Below the pieces are notes generated by a model that saw only the letters and a list, made by a program, of their open reading frames with translations, searched no databases and had not been told where the DNA came from. A DNA stretch of 64,000 nucleotides, taken from the NCBI RefSeq assembly GCF_040546275.1, contig NZ_JBEPNO010000003.1, positions 62,001 to 126,000 on the forward strand. Reading direction: 5' to 3'. The first letter of the stretch is position 1; each line of letters begins with the position of its first letter. Source of the stretch: Nakamurella sp040546275 (GTDB taxonomy: Bacteria; Actinomycetota; Actinomycetes; Mycobacteriales; Nakamurellaceae). Made by a program: the position numbers and the translations under genes. This document shows positions 52,493 through 61,578 of the stretch, one piece after another.

Positions 52493-52639
52493 GACGACGG
52501 CAAGGTGATAGACCGACACGTGCGACCGGGACTGCGCGGTGAACTCCGCCCCCTCCCAGTCCGCGTGTCGGGTTTCCAGTTCGAACCCCGCGACCAGCGG
52601 ATTTTCAGGGGCATAGGTCGAGGTCGTGTCGGTCGTCAC
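52493..52639 (-). pseudogene. Possible gene remnant running into the minisatellite
   Basis: A minus-strand frame from GTG 52639 encodes about 49 residues of ordinary composition ('NPLVAGFELETRHADWEGAE') before entering the repeat array, then continues only as the antisense of terD. No clear ribosome binding site precedes the GTG. It may be the surviving 5' end of a gene cut by repeat expansion, or chance. I do not recognise the family. Confidence 0.3.
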
Positions 52640-52765
52640 GGCCGTTGCTGCGGGTGAACCGGCTGATCAACAGGCAACTCCGATACCGTGTCCCTGTCTT
52701 GAACACCCGTGCACGGTCCGGCGACCCCGGCCGTGCCGAAGCAGAGAGCGCAGGCGAGTTCACCC

Positions 52766-53515
52766 ATGGCGTCCGGTTCCTCGACCCAAGGCGAGTCCGC
52801 CGGCGGCTCGCACCTGGTCCAGCTGATCCGGAGTTCGGTCCCACCGATCCACCCTGGTGGACGTCCGATCGTGCTCGGCGCGCTGGCCGGCTCGCTCGGG
52901 CTCCGGTTCCTCCTGCGGACCGTCGGGCTGCGTAGGTTCGGCTCGACGGTCGGTCGCATCGGCCTGACCGGAACGGCTGCGAGTGCACTTTTCTTCCGTG
53001 CACCGAAGCGGGTCACGCCACTCGACACCGCTCTCGTGGTGGCGCCGGCCGACGGGTTGATCTCGCTGATCGAGGACGCCGTCCCGCCACCCGAACTGGG
53101 TCTCGGTGACCAGACGCTGACCCGGGTGTCGATCTTCCTGTCCGTCTTCGACGTGCACGTCCAGCGAATCCCGGTGAGCGGCGTCATCACCAAGGCCGCC
53201 TACCGGCCGGGCAAGTTCCTGTCGGCCGACCTCGACAAGGCGTCCGAGGTGAACGAGCGGAACTCTCTGGTGATCTCGTCGACCCATGGCGAGCAGGTCA
53301 TCGTCACGCAGATCGCCGGGCTGATCGCGCGCCGCATCGTGTGCGACCTCGGCGTCGGCGCGCCGGTCCTGGCCGGCGCCACCTACGGCCTGATCCGCTT
53401 CGGATCCAGGGTCGACACGTATCTGCCGGCGGGTTCGACCGTCGACATCCTGCTCGGGCAAAGGACGATCGGCGGTGAGACGGTGCTCGCGCGACTCCCA
53501 CCGGGGAGTTCCTGA
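52766..53515 (+). CDS. psd: Phosphatidylserine decarboxylase
   Basis: The 249-residue proenzyme makes phosphatidylethanolamine by decarboxylating phosphatidylserine at the membrane. It is the short bacterial type: 'VVAPADGLISLIEDAVPP', 'RVSIFLSVFDVHVQRIPV' (His motif), 'NERNSLVI', and 'GLIRFGSRVDTYLP', where the Ser of FGS becomes the pyruvoyl group after self-cleavage. ATG 52766 with AGGCGAG upstream is preferred; an in-frame upstream start at 52709 lacks support. Its stop overlaps the pssA ATG (TGATG). Confidence 0.94.
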   Translation: MASGSSTQGESAGGSHLVQLIRSSVPPIHPGGRPIVLGALAGSLGLRFLLRTVGLRRFGSTVGRIGLTGTAASALFFRAPKRVTPLDTALVVAPADGLISLIEDAVPPPELGLGDQTLTRVSIFLSVFDVHVQRIPVSGVITKAAYRPGKFLSADLDKASEVNERNSLVISSTHGEQVIVTQIAGLIARRIVCDLGVGAPVLAGATYGLIRFGSRVDTYLPAGSTVDILLGQRTIGGETVLARLPPGSS

Positions 53516-54468
53516 TGGCCACTGTTCCCGGGGTCAGATTCCTGCCCAACGCCATCACCGTCATGGCACTGTGCTCCGGCCTGAGCAGTGTGGCGTTCGC
53601 GCTCAACGGCCAGTTCTTCGCTGCGATCGCGGCCATCGGTATCGCCTCGATCCTGGATTCCCTCGACGGCCCGGCCGCCCGACTCCTCAACTCCACCAGC
53701 CGGATCGGCGCCGAGTTGGACTCGTTGTCGGACCTGGTGTCCTTCGGGGTCGCACCGGCGTTGGTCGTCTACGTCTGGAAGTTTCGTGGAGCCGAAGTGC
53801 TCCCGGTGGCAGGTGGCAATTCGACCGTTGGCTACGGGTGGGCGTTCTGCCTGCTCTTCGCCGTCTGCATGGCCCTGCGTCTGGCCCGGTTCAACTCGCT
53901 GCTGGACGATGACGAACCCAAGCCCTACGCGAAGGGCTTCTTCACGGGTATTCCGGCACCGGCCGGTGGATTGCTGGCGACGGTTCCGCTCCTGCTCCAG
54001 ATCCGCTTCCACGACGGTTTCTGGAGCACCCGCCCGGTGGTGGCCGCGTGGCTGGTCCTGATCGCCGGACTTGCGGTGTCAAGGCTGCCCACGATCGCGC
54101 TGAAGTCGGTGCGGGTCCCGCCGAGTCTGATCGTGCCGTTGCTGGCCCTGCTCGTCCTGGCCGTCGCGCTGGAGTTCTACGAGCCGCAGATCATCCTGGC
54201 CATGGGGCTCGGCGTCTACCTGCTGCACCTGCCCTACGCGGGCTGGAAGTTCCAGTACCTCAAGCGCCACCCCGAGCTGTGGATGGACACGTCCAAGCAG
54301 CGCCTCTCGCGGTCGTCGACCCGGAGCGTCAGGCTGGCGGTGCGGATGCCCCGGCGTCGGCGCGTCGCCGGTCGCGGACCTGACGGCACACCCCTTCCCG
54401 CGGCACGTCGCCGCGGAGCGTTGAACCAGGTGCGTGGCCGCGTTCAGGGCCGCCGCCGCCGCCCCTGA
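53515..54468 (+). CDS. pssA: CDP-diacylglycerol-serine O-phosphatidyltransferase
   Basis: The 317-residue product makes phosphatidylserine from CDP-diacylglycerol and serine. The CDP-alcohol phosphatidyltransferase motif is complete: 'DGPAARLLNSTSRIGAELD' then 'SLSD', giving DG-x2-AR-x8-G-x3-D-x3-D. About eight membrane helices follow. The C-terminal tail of about 50 residues is Arg-rich and unusual in composition. It is coupled to psd by a one-base overlap, so the two steps of PE synthesis are co-expressed. An inverted-repeat element lies beyond its stop. Confidence 0.95.
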   Translation: MATVPGVRFLPNAITVMALCSGLSSVAFALNGQFFAAIAAIGIASILDSLDGPAARLLNSTSRIGAELDSLSDLVSFGVAPALVVYVWKFRGAEVLPVAGGNSTVGYGWAFCLLFAVCMALRLARFNSLLDDDEPKPYAKGFFTGIPAPAGGLLATVPLLLQIRFHDGFWSTRPVVAAWLVLIAGLAVSRLPTIALKSVRVPPSLIVPLLALLVLAVALEFYEPQIILAMGLGVYLLHLPYAGWKFQYLKRHPELWMDTSKQRLSRSSTRSVRLAVRMPRRRRVAGRGPDGTPLPAARRRGALNQVRGRVQGRRRRP

Positions 54469-54496
54469 CCGCGCCCCGCCACCGCTCGCCCCTGTT

Positions 54497-54577
54497 GCGC
54501 ATACAGAAGTGCCCTGCGCATACAGATGTGCACGAAAAGCCCTGTGAGGGAACGAAAATGGGTACATCTGTATGCGC
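54497..54577. repeat. 81-bp intergenic element, copy 2
   Basis: The element starts GCGCATACAG and ends CTGTATGCGC. An internal second GCGCATACAGATGT (54516-54529) pairs perfectly over 14 bp with 54564-54577. It is homologous end to end with 5875-5955. Relative to that copy, position 9 of the terminal stem changes from C-G to A-T, preserving pairing. It lies between convergent pssA and the DUF3263 gene. Confidence 0.8.
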
Positions 54578-54621
54578 GGCGGCGATGGCGGCGCGGCGAG
54601 TGCGTCAGGCGACGGTGGAGC

Positions 54622-54951
54622 TCAGGCGTCGAAACCGAGGCGTCGGGCGGAGCGGGTCTTCTGACGGGTCGAGCGCAGCCGTCGGAGCCGGCGGACCAGC
54701 AACGGATCGTCGGCCAACGCCGCCGGGTTGTCGATGACGTTGTTGAGGACCTGGTAGTAGCGCGTCGGGGAGAGATCGAACATCTCCTTGATCGCCTGTT
54801 CCTTCAGGCCGGCGTACTGCCACCACTGGCGCTCGAAGGCAAGGATGTCACGGTCGCGCCGGGACAGGCCTTGGGCCTCGCCCAGCCCGGAGGCCGAACC
54901 GTGGGCCGCGTCGCCTTCACTCCCGGTGGGTCGGGCGGCAGCGCTGTCCAT
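54622..54951 (-). CDS. DUF3263 domain protein
   Basis: The 109-residue product has a low-complexity N-terminus (about 28 residues) and a DUF3263 domain ('LSRRDRDILAFERQWWQYAG', 'FDLSPTRYYQVLNNVIDNP'). The domain reads like a small helix-turn-helix and is found across actinobacteria, near sigma-factor-like proteins in some. The function is unknown; a DNA-binding role is plausible. GGAGGA lies directly upstream of ATG 54951. The C-terminus is basic ('RRLRRLRSTRQKTRSARRLG'). Confidence 0.88.
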   Translation of the reverse strand: MDSAAARPTGSEGDAAHGSASGLGEAQGLSRRDRDILAFERQWWQYAGLKEQAIKEMFDLSPTRYYQVLNNVIDNPAALADDPLLVRRLRRLRSTRQKTRSARRLGFDA

Positions 54952-55349
54952 CGTTCCTCCAGTTACCGACCGGCCAGGCCGGAATCACACGGTTGTCATT
55001 TGCCGCCCTATGGTGGCACGCCCGGCGTTCCCCGGTCCAGCGCATCCGGCGTGTCAGCTCACGAGTGATCACACTTCAAGTCACAGCAGCCACAGAGGCA
55101 CCAGCAGCCTCAGTAGACCCACACTGGCTGATCCCGGTCCTGACGGACCGGTTCGGCCTGAGGTGCGAGCACGTGCCGCCGACTTGACGACCGGCCCGGA
55201 CGATCATGACGCAGGTGGCGAAACCGGCCCGATCGTCAGGCTTCCTAGTGTGGTGACGGATTTGCCTGACGCGGCGACACGGCTTGCCTGATGCAGCAAC
55301 TTGGACTGCCGTCGCCCGATGGCCAGCTGTCCGCACGGCAGGGATGGCA
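54952..55349. other. Intergenic region upstream of the DUF3263 gene
   Basis: These about 400 bp separate two minus-strand genes. I see no open frame with coding character and no strong hairpin. It presumably holds the DUF3263 promoter near 54960-55080, where AT content rises. Confidence 0.35.
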
Positions 55350-56597
55350 CTACCGCGGGGTTCCAGCTCCCCGCGGTCCGACGAGCGTTGTGGTCTGCGT
55401 GGAGCCCGGGCCCGTCGTGCTCCCTGTCGACGAAGCAGCCCCGTCGGTGACGGTGGGGTCAGCCGCGCCCAGCGACGTCGAACCGGCAGCCGACGTCGGT
55501 TCGACGGCCTTCGTGGTCGGCGCAGCCGGGGCGGCGGTCGGCGCAGCCGGGGCGGCGGTCGGTGCAGCCGGGTCGGCGGTCGGTGCAGCCGGCTCGGCGG
55601 TCGGTGCCGTGGGATCGGTGGTCGGTGCCGTGGAGGCCGTGGGTGTTGCCGGGTGGCTGACTACCGGCGAACTTGTCACCGGCGAGGTGGTCGGAGCCGT
55701 CGAGACCGATCCGCTCGTCGTGTTCGATGCCGTGGTCGAACCGGCGGTTGAGGTGGGGGCCGAGACCGCCACTTTCGAGGTCGAGGTGCCGGCCCCTGGC
55801 GTGACGGCGGCTGTGGTGGCGGGCTCGGAACCGCCTGTCGTGGTCGGGCCTTTTCCGCCCGTGCTGACGGAGTTGGTGCTGTCGGACTTGTTCGAGATGC
55901 GCGAGTCCGAAGATCCCGAGTCGAGGTTCGTTCCACCGAGGATCGTCAATCCGCCGGCCTGACCGCCGGACAGGGCTGTTCCGCTCACCGTCTCGTATCC
56001 GGTGACGACAACGACTGCGCCAGCAAACACTGCGGCGCTCAGCACCGCCCCGACCGCGATGCCACGCAGGACAGGGCGACCCGGTCGATCCGGGGCGCGA
56101 TCGACGTTCCGACGGATCGTGCGGTTCGAAGGGTGGTGCCGCGGCGCCGTCAAAGGCGAGGGGGTCAGCAGCGGAGGAGCCGGCGCCATCCTGGCGACCG
56201 CGCCGGTGTCTGCATCCTCGTCCGGGTTGCGGACAGCGACGATGACCTGCGCCATCCGACGCCTGGTCGCCTTGATCGAGCTGGTATAGATCGCGCCGCC
56301 GACCACGGAGATGATCGAGGCCAGCGCAGCACCGATCAGGGTGCCGGCCACGCCGAGGCGGGAGCCGAGGAACGCGGCAGTGACGGCGGCGCCGGCGCTG
56401 CCCAGGATCTGGGTCAGGCTCAGTTCGAGTCGAGGCCGCCGACGGGTCGGCGATCTGCTCGGCACGGATTCGACCGCTGCCGGCAACCCGGTAGCAGCCT
56501 TCGCCGCACTGATCTTGTTGGCGGACTTGTCCGCGAAGCGCTTGCTGGTGAAGCCGTGCTCATCGTGTCGTATGGGGTCGAGGTTTTCATCGAGCAT
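55350..56597 (-). CDS. Membrane protein with Thr/Ala/Pro-rich extracellular tail
   Basis: The 415-residue product is not one I recognise. The N-terminal 60 residues are hydrophilic. Two hydrophobic hairpin-like segments span about residues 64-107 (Gly/Ala-rich), and a third segment near 178-200 ('GIAVGAVLSAAVFAGAVVVV') would place the rest outside. The outside half is Ser/Thr/Ala/Pro-rich, with a seven-residue repeat of the type PTAAPAA. It resembles heavily glycosylated or wall-spanning tails. ATG 56597 has GAAGAGA upstream. The repeat part occupies about 55516-55640. Confidence 0.7.
   Translation of the reverse strand: MLDENLDPIRHDEHGFTSKRFADKSANKISAAKAATGLPAAVESVPSRSPTRRRPRLELSLTQILGSAGAAVTAAFLGSRLGVAGTLIGAALASIISVVGGAIYTSSIKATRRRMAQVIVAVRNPDEDADTGAVARMAPAPPLLTPSPLTAPRHHPSNRTIRRNVDRAPDRPGRPVLRGIAVGAVLSAAVFAGAVVVVTGYETVSGTALSGGQAGGLTILGGTNLDSGSSDSRISNKSDSTNSVSTGGKGPTTTGGSEPATTAAVTPGAGTSTSKVAVSAPTSTAGSTTASNTTSGSVSTAPTTSPVTSSPVVSHPATPTASTAPTTDPTAPTAEPAAPTADPAAPTAAPAAPTAAPAAPTTKAVEPTSAAGSTSLGAADPTVTDGAASSTGSTTGPGSTQTTTLVGPRGAGTPR
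55516..55640 (-). repeat. 21-bp coding tandem repeat, about six copies
   Basis: Imperfect 21-bp units encode the seven-residue PTAAPAA-type repeat in the membrane protein's tail; copy boundaries are approximate. Confidence 0.7.
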
Positions 56598-56990
56598 TCT
56601 GTTGCGATCTCTTCAATTCAGTCGTTCGGTGTTGCCGCAGTGATGTGTGGCTACAGCATGTCGTTGCAACACAGGTCTTCTCACCACCAGGGTGGTGACG
56701 CATACCTGGACGTCGGGTCTCGGCACTATCGAACAGGACGAACACGGACGGAAGCCGTTGCCGCGGCGTGGGCGGCCTCACACCACTGGCCCGACGGACG
56801 TACGGACAGCCGATACACCTCTCGATGCGTTCGGGGTCGAGATGGTGCATTCTTGGATCGGAGCGCAGCCGTGGTCCGCCCTCGACACCTCGAAAGGCCT
56901 GCACATCAACGACTATCGTGCCCAGAGCGCATGCCGGCCACCCAGCTAAAACACTGGACAAATGTACTACTCGAACGGTAGAATAAGAAG
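56598..56990. other. Divergent intergenic region with a clear promoter for the HNH locus
   Basis: There is no gene in these about 390 bp. On the plus strand TGGACA (56955-56960) and TAGAAT (56979-56984), 18 bp apart, form a strong promoter. Its expected start is the A of ATG 56991, implying a leaderless message. A CACCACC/GGTGGTG hairpin lies near 56681-56697. Confidence 0.6.
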
Positions 56991-57374
56991 ATGATCACGC
57001 GGATGGTGGCATTCGGGGAGCGGGTTGCGCTACTGCACCGCGTTGGCCTGCCCGCTGGTGTCCCCGTCCGGATTCTGCTGCCGGGTGACGGTAGGTCCGT
57101 CCGGGAGCGGGCCCGGACTGCCGTTGTCCGTCCGGACCGTCCAGCACGCGTCGGTCGGGCAAAGCGCCGACCCGGTGGACGGACCATCCTGACCCCTGCC
57201 TGTCCCGGGCGCATCGTGCTGCCGGGTCAGCCGACACGCTCGGAGGAAGTGCGCTCGCGTTGCTTCGACGTCGATCCGGCTCCGATCGATCTCGCGGCGG
57301 CCCGTCGTCATGGTGGGTTCGGCGACGAGGCCGATGTCTGGCGGTACGAGTCGATCGTCGATCAGGGCTATTGA
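56991..57374 (+). pseudogene. Interrupted 5' part of the HNH endonuclease frame
   Basis: This 127-codon frame starts at an ATG where the upstream promoter would begin transcription, and ends in TGA at 57372-57374. The same frame continues without another stop through 57453-58850. The 26 codons between the TGA and the next ATG read 'RIAHLSETDPGSELLALLEE', which looks like the normal N-terminal helix of DUF222 proteins. So the TGA sits inside what looks like gene. The first 80 codons are Arg/Pro-rich and not recognisable. Options are a nonsense mutation, readthrough, or a separate small protein. Confidence 0.45.
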
Positions 57375-57452
57375 CGCGGACGCATCGCCCACCTGTCCGA
57401 GACCGATCCGGGCTCCGAACTGCTTGCACTGCTCGAAGAACGCCCCGGTTCG

Positions 57453-58850
57453 ATGGACGAGCCGCTGCTGGAGTGCGACCCGGAAGGCGTGGCGAGCGCT
57501 CGCGCACAGACGCGCCTCGATTCGATGGCGGCCCGGTCGAGACTGATCAACGCACTGCAGGGCGAGCAGTATACCGACGCGGCGGAACTGGCCCTCGAAT
57601 ACCCGGCACAGCAGGAGTTCATCGGCAGCGAGGTCGCGATGGCTCTGGGAGTCACCGAGTCGACTGCCGGATCACTGCTTGCCACTGCCTTCTCGCTCAC
57701 GACCCGCCTGCCGGCCACTCTCGCCGCATTGCGGAGCGGACGTATCGACGAGGAGGTCGCTGCCGTGATGGTAGGTGCGACGGCCGTTGTCACGGACGTC
57801 ACGATGCTGGCCCGGATCGAGAAGATCGTGCTGCCGACCGTCGCCGGCCGGTCACGAGAATCAGTGCGGCGACAGGTCTGTCGGGAGGTGATCCGACTCG
57901 ATCCCGAAGGTGCTGACGTTCGGCATCGAAAAGCCCGCGTCCAGCGGACGATCAGCAAGTGGGGCGATGTGGACGGTATGGGCTGGATGAAGATCCATGC
58001 CCCCATCGAGGACATCGCCGCAGCGTGGGAAGCGCTGACCGGACTCGCCGATGCTGCCAAGAGCCCCGGCGACGAGCGAACCCTCGGTCAGCGGCGCGTG
58101 GATGTCTTCGTCGACATCTTCTACGGGGTACTGGATCACGGCGGTTTCGGCACGACATTGCTGCCCACCCAGCACGGGCGGAAGCCGCACGTCGGCGTGC
58201 TGGTACCCAGCGACCTGCTGTTCGGTGCCGGTCGGGCTGCGGCTGCGGCTCGCGAGCAGAGTTCCGGCGCTTCAGGCAATTGCGAGACCGAAGATCCAGG
58301 TACTCGAGCAGGCGAGACAACCAATGCATCAATGGGTTCCGAATCTTCGGGCGTCTGCGAACTGGTCGGGTACGGTCCGATCTCACCGGGTCAGGGACTG
58401 CGAATTGCGGCCCGAGGGGTGTGGACGCGCATCGTCTACGACCCGCTCTCCGGCACGCTTCTGGACTACGGAACCACCCGGTACGAGCCTCCGGACAGTC
58501 TGAAGCGATACGTCATCTCCCGGGACCAGGAGTGCGGCGGTTTCGGCTGCGCCCAGCCGGGTTGGCGATGTCACATCGACCACGCAGTAGCGTTTTCGCG
58601 GGGCGGACCGACGGCGGAGCCTAATCTCTCGCCGCTATGCGAACACGATCATCGCTCCAAGGACGGCGGTGGGTGGACGTTGACCATCAACCCGGACCGC
58701 TCCAAGACGTGGACCAGCCCCCTCGGCCGCAGCCGGACCAAACCGCCGTACCGGTTCGTCGAACCACGTCCGCTGGAGTCGCATCCGACGGACTTCGATG
58801 CGTCAGGCCCGACTGCACCGACACCGCCGGACGACCCGCCTCCCTTTTGA
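57453..58850 (+). CDS. HNH endonuclease with DUF222 domain
   Basis: The 465-residue frame has the DUF222 helical domain (roughly residues 15-250) and a C-terminal HNH nuclease: 'CAQPGWRCHIDHAVAFSRGG' and 'PLCEHDHRSKDGGGWTL', with the His-Asn-His set intact. Such genes are multicopy in actinobacteria and lie in mobile intron-like or repeat contexts; the cellular role is not settled. The ATG at 57453 has no ribosome binding site and leaves out a short conserved helix encoded just upstream, so the N-terminus given is a minimum (see the interrupted frame at 56991-57374). Confidence 0.8.
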   Translation: MDEPLLECDPEGVASARAQTRLDSMAARSRLINALQGEQYTDAAELALEYPAQQEFIGSEVAMALGVTESTAGSLLATAFSLTTRLPATLAALRSGRIDEEVAAVMVGATAVVTDVTMLARIEKIVLPTVAGRSRESVRRQVCREVIRLDPEGADVRHRKARVQRTISKWGDVDGMGWMKIHAPIEDIAAAWEALTGLADAAKSPGDERTLGQRRVDVFVDIFYGVLDHGGFGTTLLPTQHGRKPHVGVLVPSDLLFGAGRAAAAAREQSSGASGNCETEDPGTRAGETTNASMGSESSGVCELVGYGPISPGQGLRIAARGVWTRIVYDPLSGTLLDYGTTRYEPPDSLKRYVISRDQECGGFGCAQPGWRCHIDHAVAFSRGGPTAEPNLSPLCEHDHRSKDGGGWTLTINPDRSKTWTSPLGRSRTKPPYRFVEPRPLESHPTDFDASGPTAPTPPDDPPPF

Positions 58851-58905
58851 CCGTTCATGATTTTGACGCGTGCACGATGGGTCGAGCGCCGACAAAACTC
58901 GTTGC

Positions 58906-61386
58906 TCAGGAACGGATTCGCGCACCTGACGGGTCGTAGAGCACGTCATCGGCCACGCGGCCGGGCGACCATTCTCCGAAGAGATCGATCTCGAGCGATC
59001 GCCCCGGATCGGCGAGCGCCACCGGCAGGTAGGCGAAGGCAATGGATCTACCCACCGTGTAGCCGTACCCGCCCGACGTCACCCGTCCGACCAACTCACC
59101 CTCGATCCGGACGGGTTCACCGCCGAGTACCACCATCGAGGGGTCGTCCAGCGTGAGGCAGCACAGCTTTCGAGTGAGCCCGGCATCGCGCCGCGTGAGA
59201 AGGGCGGCACGGCCGAGAAATTCCTTGTCCCAGGCGACGCAGAATCCGAGGCCCGCACTGAGCGGGTCGGTTTCGCTGGTGACGTCCGAACCCCAGACGC
59301 GGTAGGCCTTTTCGAGCCGTAGGCTCTCGATTGCCCGGTAGCCACCGGCCACCAGGTCGAATGCGGCGCCGGCCTCCCACAACAGCTCCCACAGGGCCGC
59401 TCCGTACTCGACGGGCGCGTAGAGCTCCCAGCCCAACTCGCCGACGAACGTGACGCGCTGGGCCCTCACCGGGATGTCGCCGACCGGCAACTCGCGGCTG
59501 GTCATGAAGGGAAACGCCGTCCGGCCCAGATCCACCGGGGTCAAGGCGGTCAACAACTCTCGTGACCGCGGCCCCCACACCGCGAAACAGGAGTATTGAC
59601 CGGTGATATCGGTGATGCGGACGTCGAAATCACCGGCACGTGCCTGCCGGCGCAACCAGGCTCCATCCCGGGGACCGAACGCGGTGCCGGTGATCAACCA
59701 GAACGACTCGGCGTCCACCTGGGTGACGGTGACGTCGGCTTCGATGCCGCCGCGGGTGTTGAGCAGTTGCGTGTAGGTGACCCGGCCGGGACCACGAGCG
59801 ACCCGGTTGTCGCAGACCCACTCCATGAACGACACGGCCCCCGGCCCGGCGATGTGCAACTTTGCGAAGGACGACTCGTCGAACATCGCCACCGACTCCC
59901 GGGCCGCACGATGCTCGGCCGCCACGGCCGGCGAGAAATTCTGCCCCGCCCAGCCTTGCGGGCGCACACCGGCGTCACCCGCCGCCTCGTTGGGGCGGTA
60001 GAAGTTCACCCGCTCCCAGCCGCTCTTCTCACCGAAGGCCGCACCCTGACGCTGGTGCCAGGCGTAGACGGGCGAACGTCGCAACGGACGTCCCGCCGAC
60101 CGTTCGTCACCGGGATATCTGATGTCGTAGTAGGTCTGGTAGTTCTCCAGCACACGCTTCAGGGTGAACGACGGCGAGGAGTACTGGTGTCCGAACCGGT
60201 TGATGTCCATGTGCGCGACCTCCATGGCCGGCTCACCATCCACGATCCACTGCGCCATCAAGCGGCCGACGCCCCCGGCTCCGGCAATCCCGTGGGCGCA
60301 GAATCCGGCGGATACGAAGAATCCGTCCACCTCGGTCTGGCCGAGGCAGAACTCGTTGTCCGGGGTGAAGGCCTCCGGACCGTTGATCAGACGCCGGATC
60401 CGCGCGTCAGCCATGGCCGGTACGCGGACCGCGGAATTCTCCGCGATCTCGCCGAACCGATCCCAGTCGTCGGGTAGGAGTTTCGCGTTGAAATCCGCTG
60501 GCACGGCGTCATAGTGGTTCGCGTCGGCTGTGAACGGCAGGGCATGGCGTTCGTAGCCGCCCATCAGCAGTCCCCGTCCCTCCTGCCGGTAGTAGACGAG
60601 CAAATCGGGGTCGCGGAGGCTGGGCAACGGCTTCTCCGGCGTCAGCAGTTTGCCGGCCAACGGTTCGGTCACCACATATTGGTGGGACATCGGCACGACC
60701 GGGATCCGGATCCCGGCCAGGCGCCCGATCTCCGCCGCGTAGATCCCGCCGCAGTTGACGACGATCTCGCACTCGATGTCCCCGCGGTCCGTCCGCACCC
60801 CAGCCACTCGGCCGCGTTCGACGGCGATGCCCAGCACCCGCGTGTGCTGGGCGATCGTGACACCGCCCCTCCGGGCGCCGGCGGCGAGGGAGTAGCACAG
60901 CTGGGACGGATCGATCTGACCGTCCGACGGTAGGTAGACCCCGCCCAGCACACCGTCGGTGGTCATCAGCGGGAAGAGGTCTTCGGCGTCGGTGGCGCTG
61001 ATTTCCTCCATCGGCAGTCCGAACACTCTGGCCCAGGCCAGTTGTCTGCGCAGTTCTTCCAGCCGTTCCGGGCTCGAGGCAAGCCGGATGCTGCCACTCT
61101 CGACCCAGCTGGGCGGCGATTCCGACTGCTGCAGCGTGCGGTAGAGCTCGACGGAGTACATGTTCATCCGGGTCAGCGTCGGATCCGACCGCAGCTGACC
61201 GACCAAGCCGGCGGAATGGAAGGTGGACCCACTCGTCAGCTCGCCGCGGTCCAGCAGGACGACATCCCGCTCACCCAGCTCCGCCAGGTGGTAGGCGATG
61301 CTCGCTCCACCCACGCCACCGCCGATGATCACAGTCCGGGCCCGGGCGGGAAGCGCCTTCTCCTGCGTCACGACATTCTCTGCCAC
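58906..61386 (-). CDS. Dimethylglycine/sarcosine dehydrogenase-like flavoprotein (DAO + GcvT)
   Basis: The 826-residue product joins an N-terminal DAO-type FAD domain ('VIIGGGVGGASIAYHLAELG') to a C-terminal GcvT-type folate-binding region ('RGGIEADVTVTQVD', 'FVGELGWELYAPVEYGAALW', 'YRAIESLRLEKAYRVWGSD'). His57 in 'STFHSAGLVGQLR' matches the covalent FAD site of dimethylglycine and sarcosine dehydrogenases. These demethylate N-methylated glycines and pass one-carbon units to tetrahydrofolate. The start is GTG 61386. It is divergent from a choline-kinase-like gene and an amine permease, which fits methylamine or choline-derived substrates. Confidence 0.9.
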   Translation of the reverse strand: MAENVVTQEKALPARARTVIIGGGVGGASIAYHLAELGERDVVLLDRGELTSGSTFHSAGLVGQLRSDPTLTRMNMYSVELYRTLQQSESPPSWVESGSIRLASSPERLEELRRQLAWARVFGLPMEEISATDAEDLFPLMTTDGVLGGVYLPSDGQIDPSQLCYSLAAGARRGGVTIAQHTRVLGIAVERGRVAGVRTDRGDIECEIVVNCGGIYAAEIGRLAGIRIPVVPMSHQYVVTEPLAGKLLTPEKPLPSLRDPDLLVYYRQEGRGLLMGGYERHALPFTADANHYDAVPADFNAKLLPDDWDRFGEIAENSAVRVPAMADARIRRLINGPEAFTPDNEFCLGQTEVDGFFVSAGFCAHGIAGAGGVGRLMAQWIVDGEPAMEVAHMDINRFGHQYSSPSFTLKRVLENYQTYYDIRYPGDERSAGRPLRRSPVYAWHQRQGAAFGEKSGWERVNFYRPNEAAGDAGVRPQGWAGQNFSPAVAAEHRAARESVAMFDESSFAKLHIAGPGAVSFMEWVCDNRVARGPGRVTYTQLLNTRGGIEADVTVTQVDAESFWLITGTAFGPRDGAWLRRQARAGDFDVRITDITGQYSCFAVWGPRSRELLTALTPVDLGRTAFPFMTSRELPVGDIPVRAQRVTFVGELGWELYAPVEYGAALWELLWEAGAAFDLVAGGYRAIESLRLEKAYRVWGSDVTSETDPLSAGLGFCVAWDKEFLGRAALLTRRDAGLTRKLCCLTLDDPSMVVLGGEPVRIEGELVGRVTSGGYGYTVGRSIAFAYLPVALADPGRSLEIDLFGEWSPGRVADDVLYDPSGARIRS

Positions 61387-61578
61387 TACGCGGTGCCTCT
61401 CCCTGAATGTCGGATGGAATGTCGGACCTCGACGGACCTCACGCTAGTGCGGCCGAACCGTCCCGGTCTAGACCGTACGGGCCCCACTGCCCTACCATCG
61501 CGCCATCGCCAGGCGTCGTCGTCCACGACCTCGCTCGCGATGACCGGGTGCAGGAGATCTGACGGAGGTGTTCGGGTC
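61387..61578. promoter_or_regulatory. Divergent control region of the demethylation locus
   Basis: These 192 bp between the divergent flavoprotein and phosphotransferase genes must hold both promoters. I see no clear hexamers and no riboswitch-like fold. Confidence 0.35.

Noticed and set aside
51437..52639. 400-codon minus-strand frame across terD and the minisatellite
   Set aside because: Most of it is antisense of terD or repeat translation. Only the first 49 codons are kept, as a possible remnant.
56681..56697. CACCACC/GGTGGTG hairpin as a terminator
   Set aside because: It lies between divergent promoters, where no terminator is expected, and the two-base loop makes a stable RNA hairpin unlikely.
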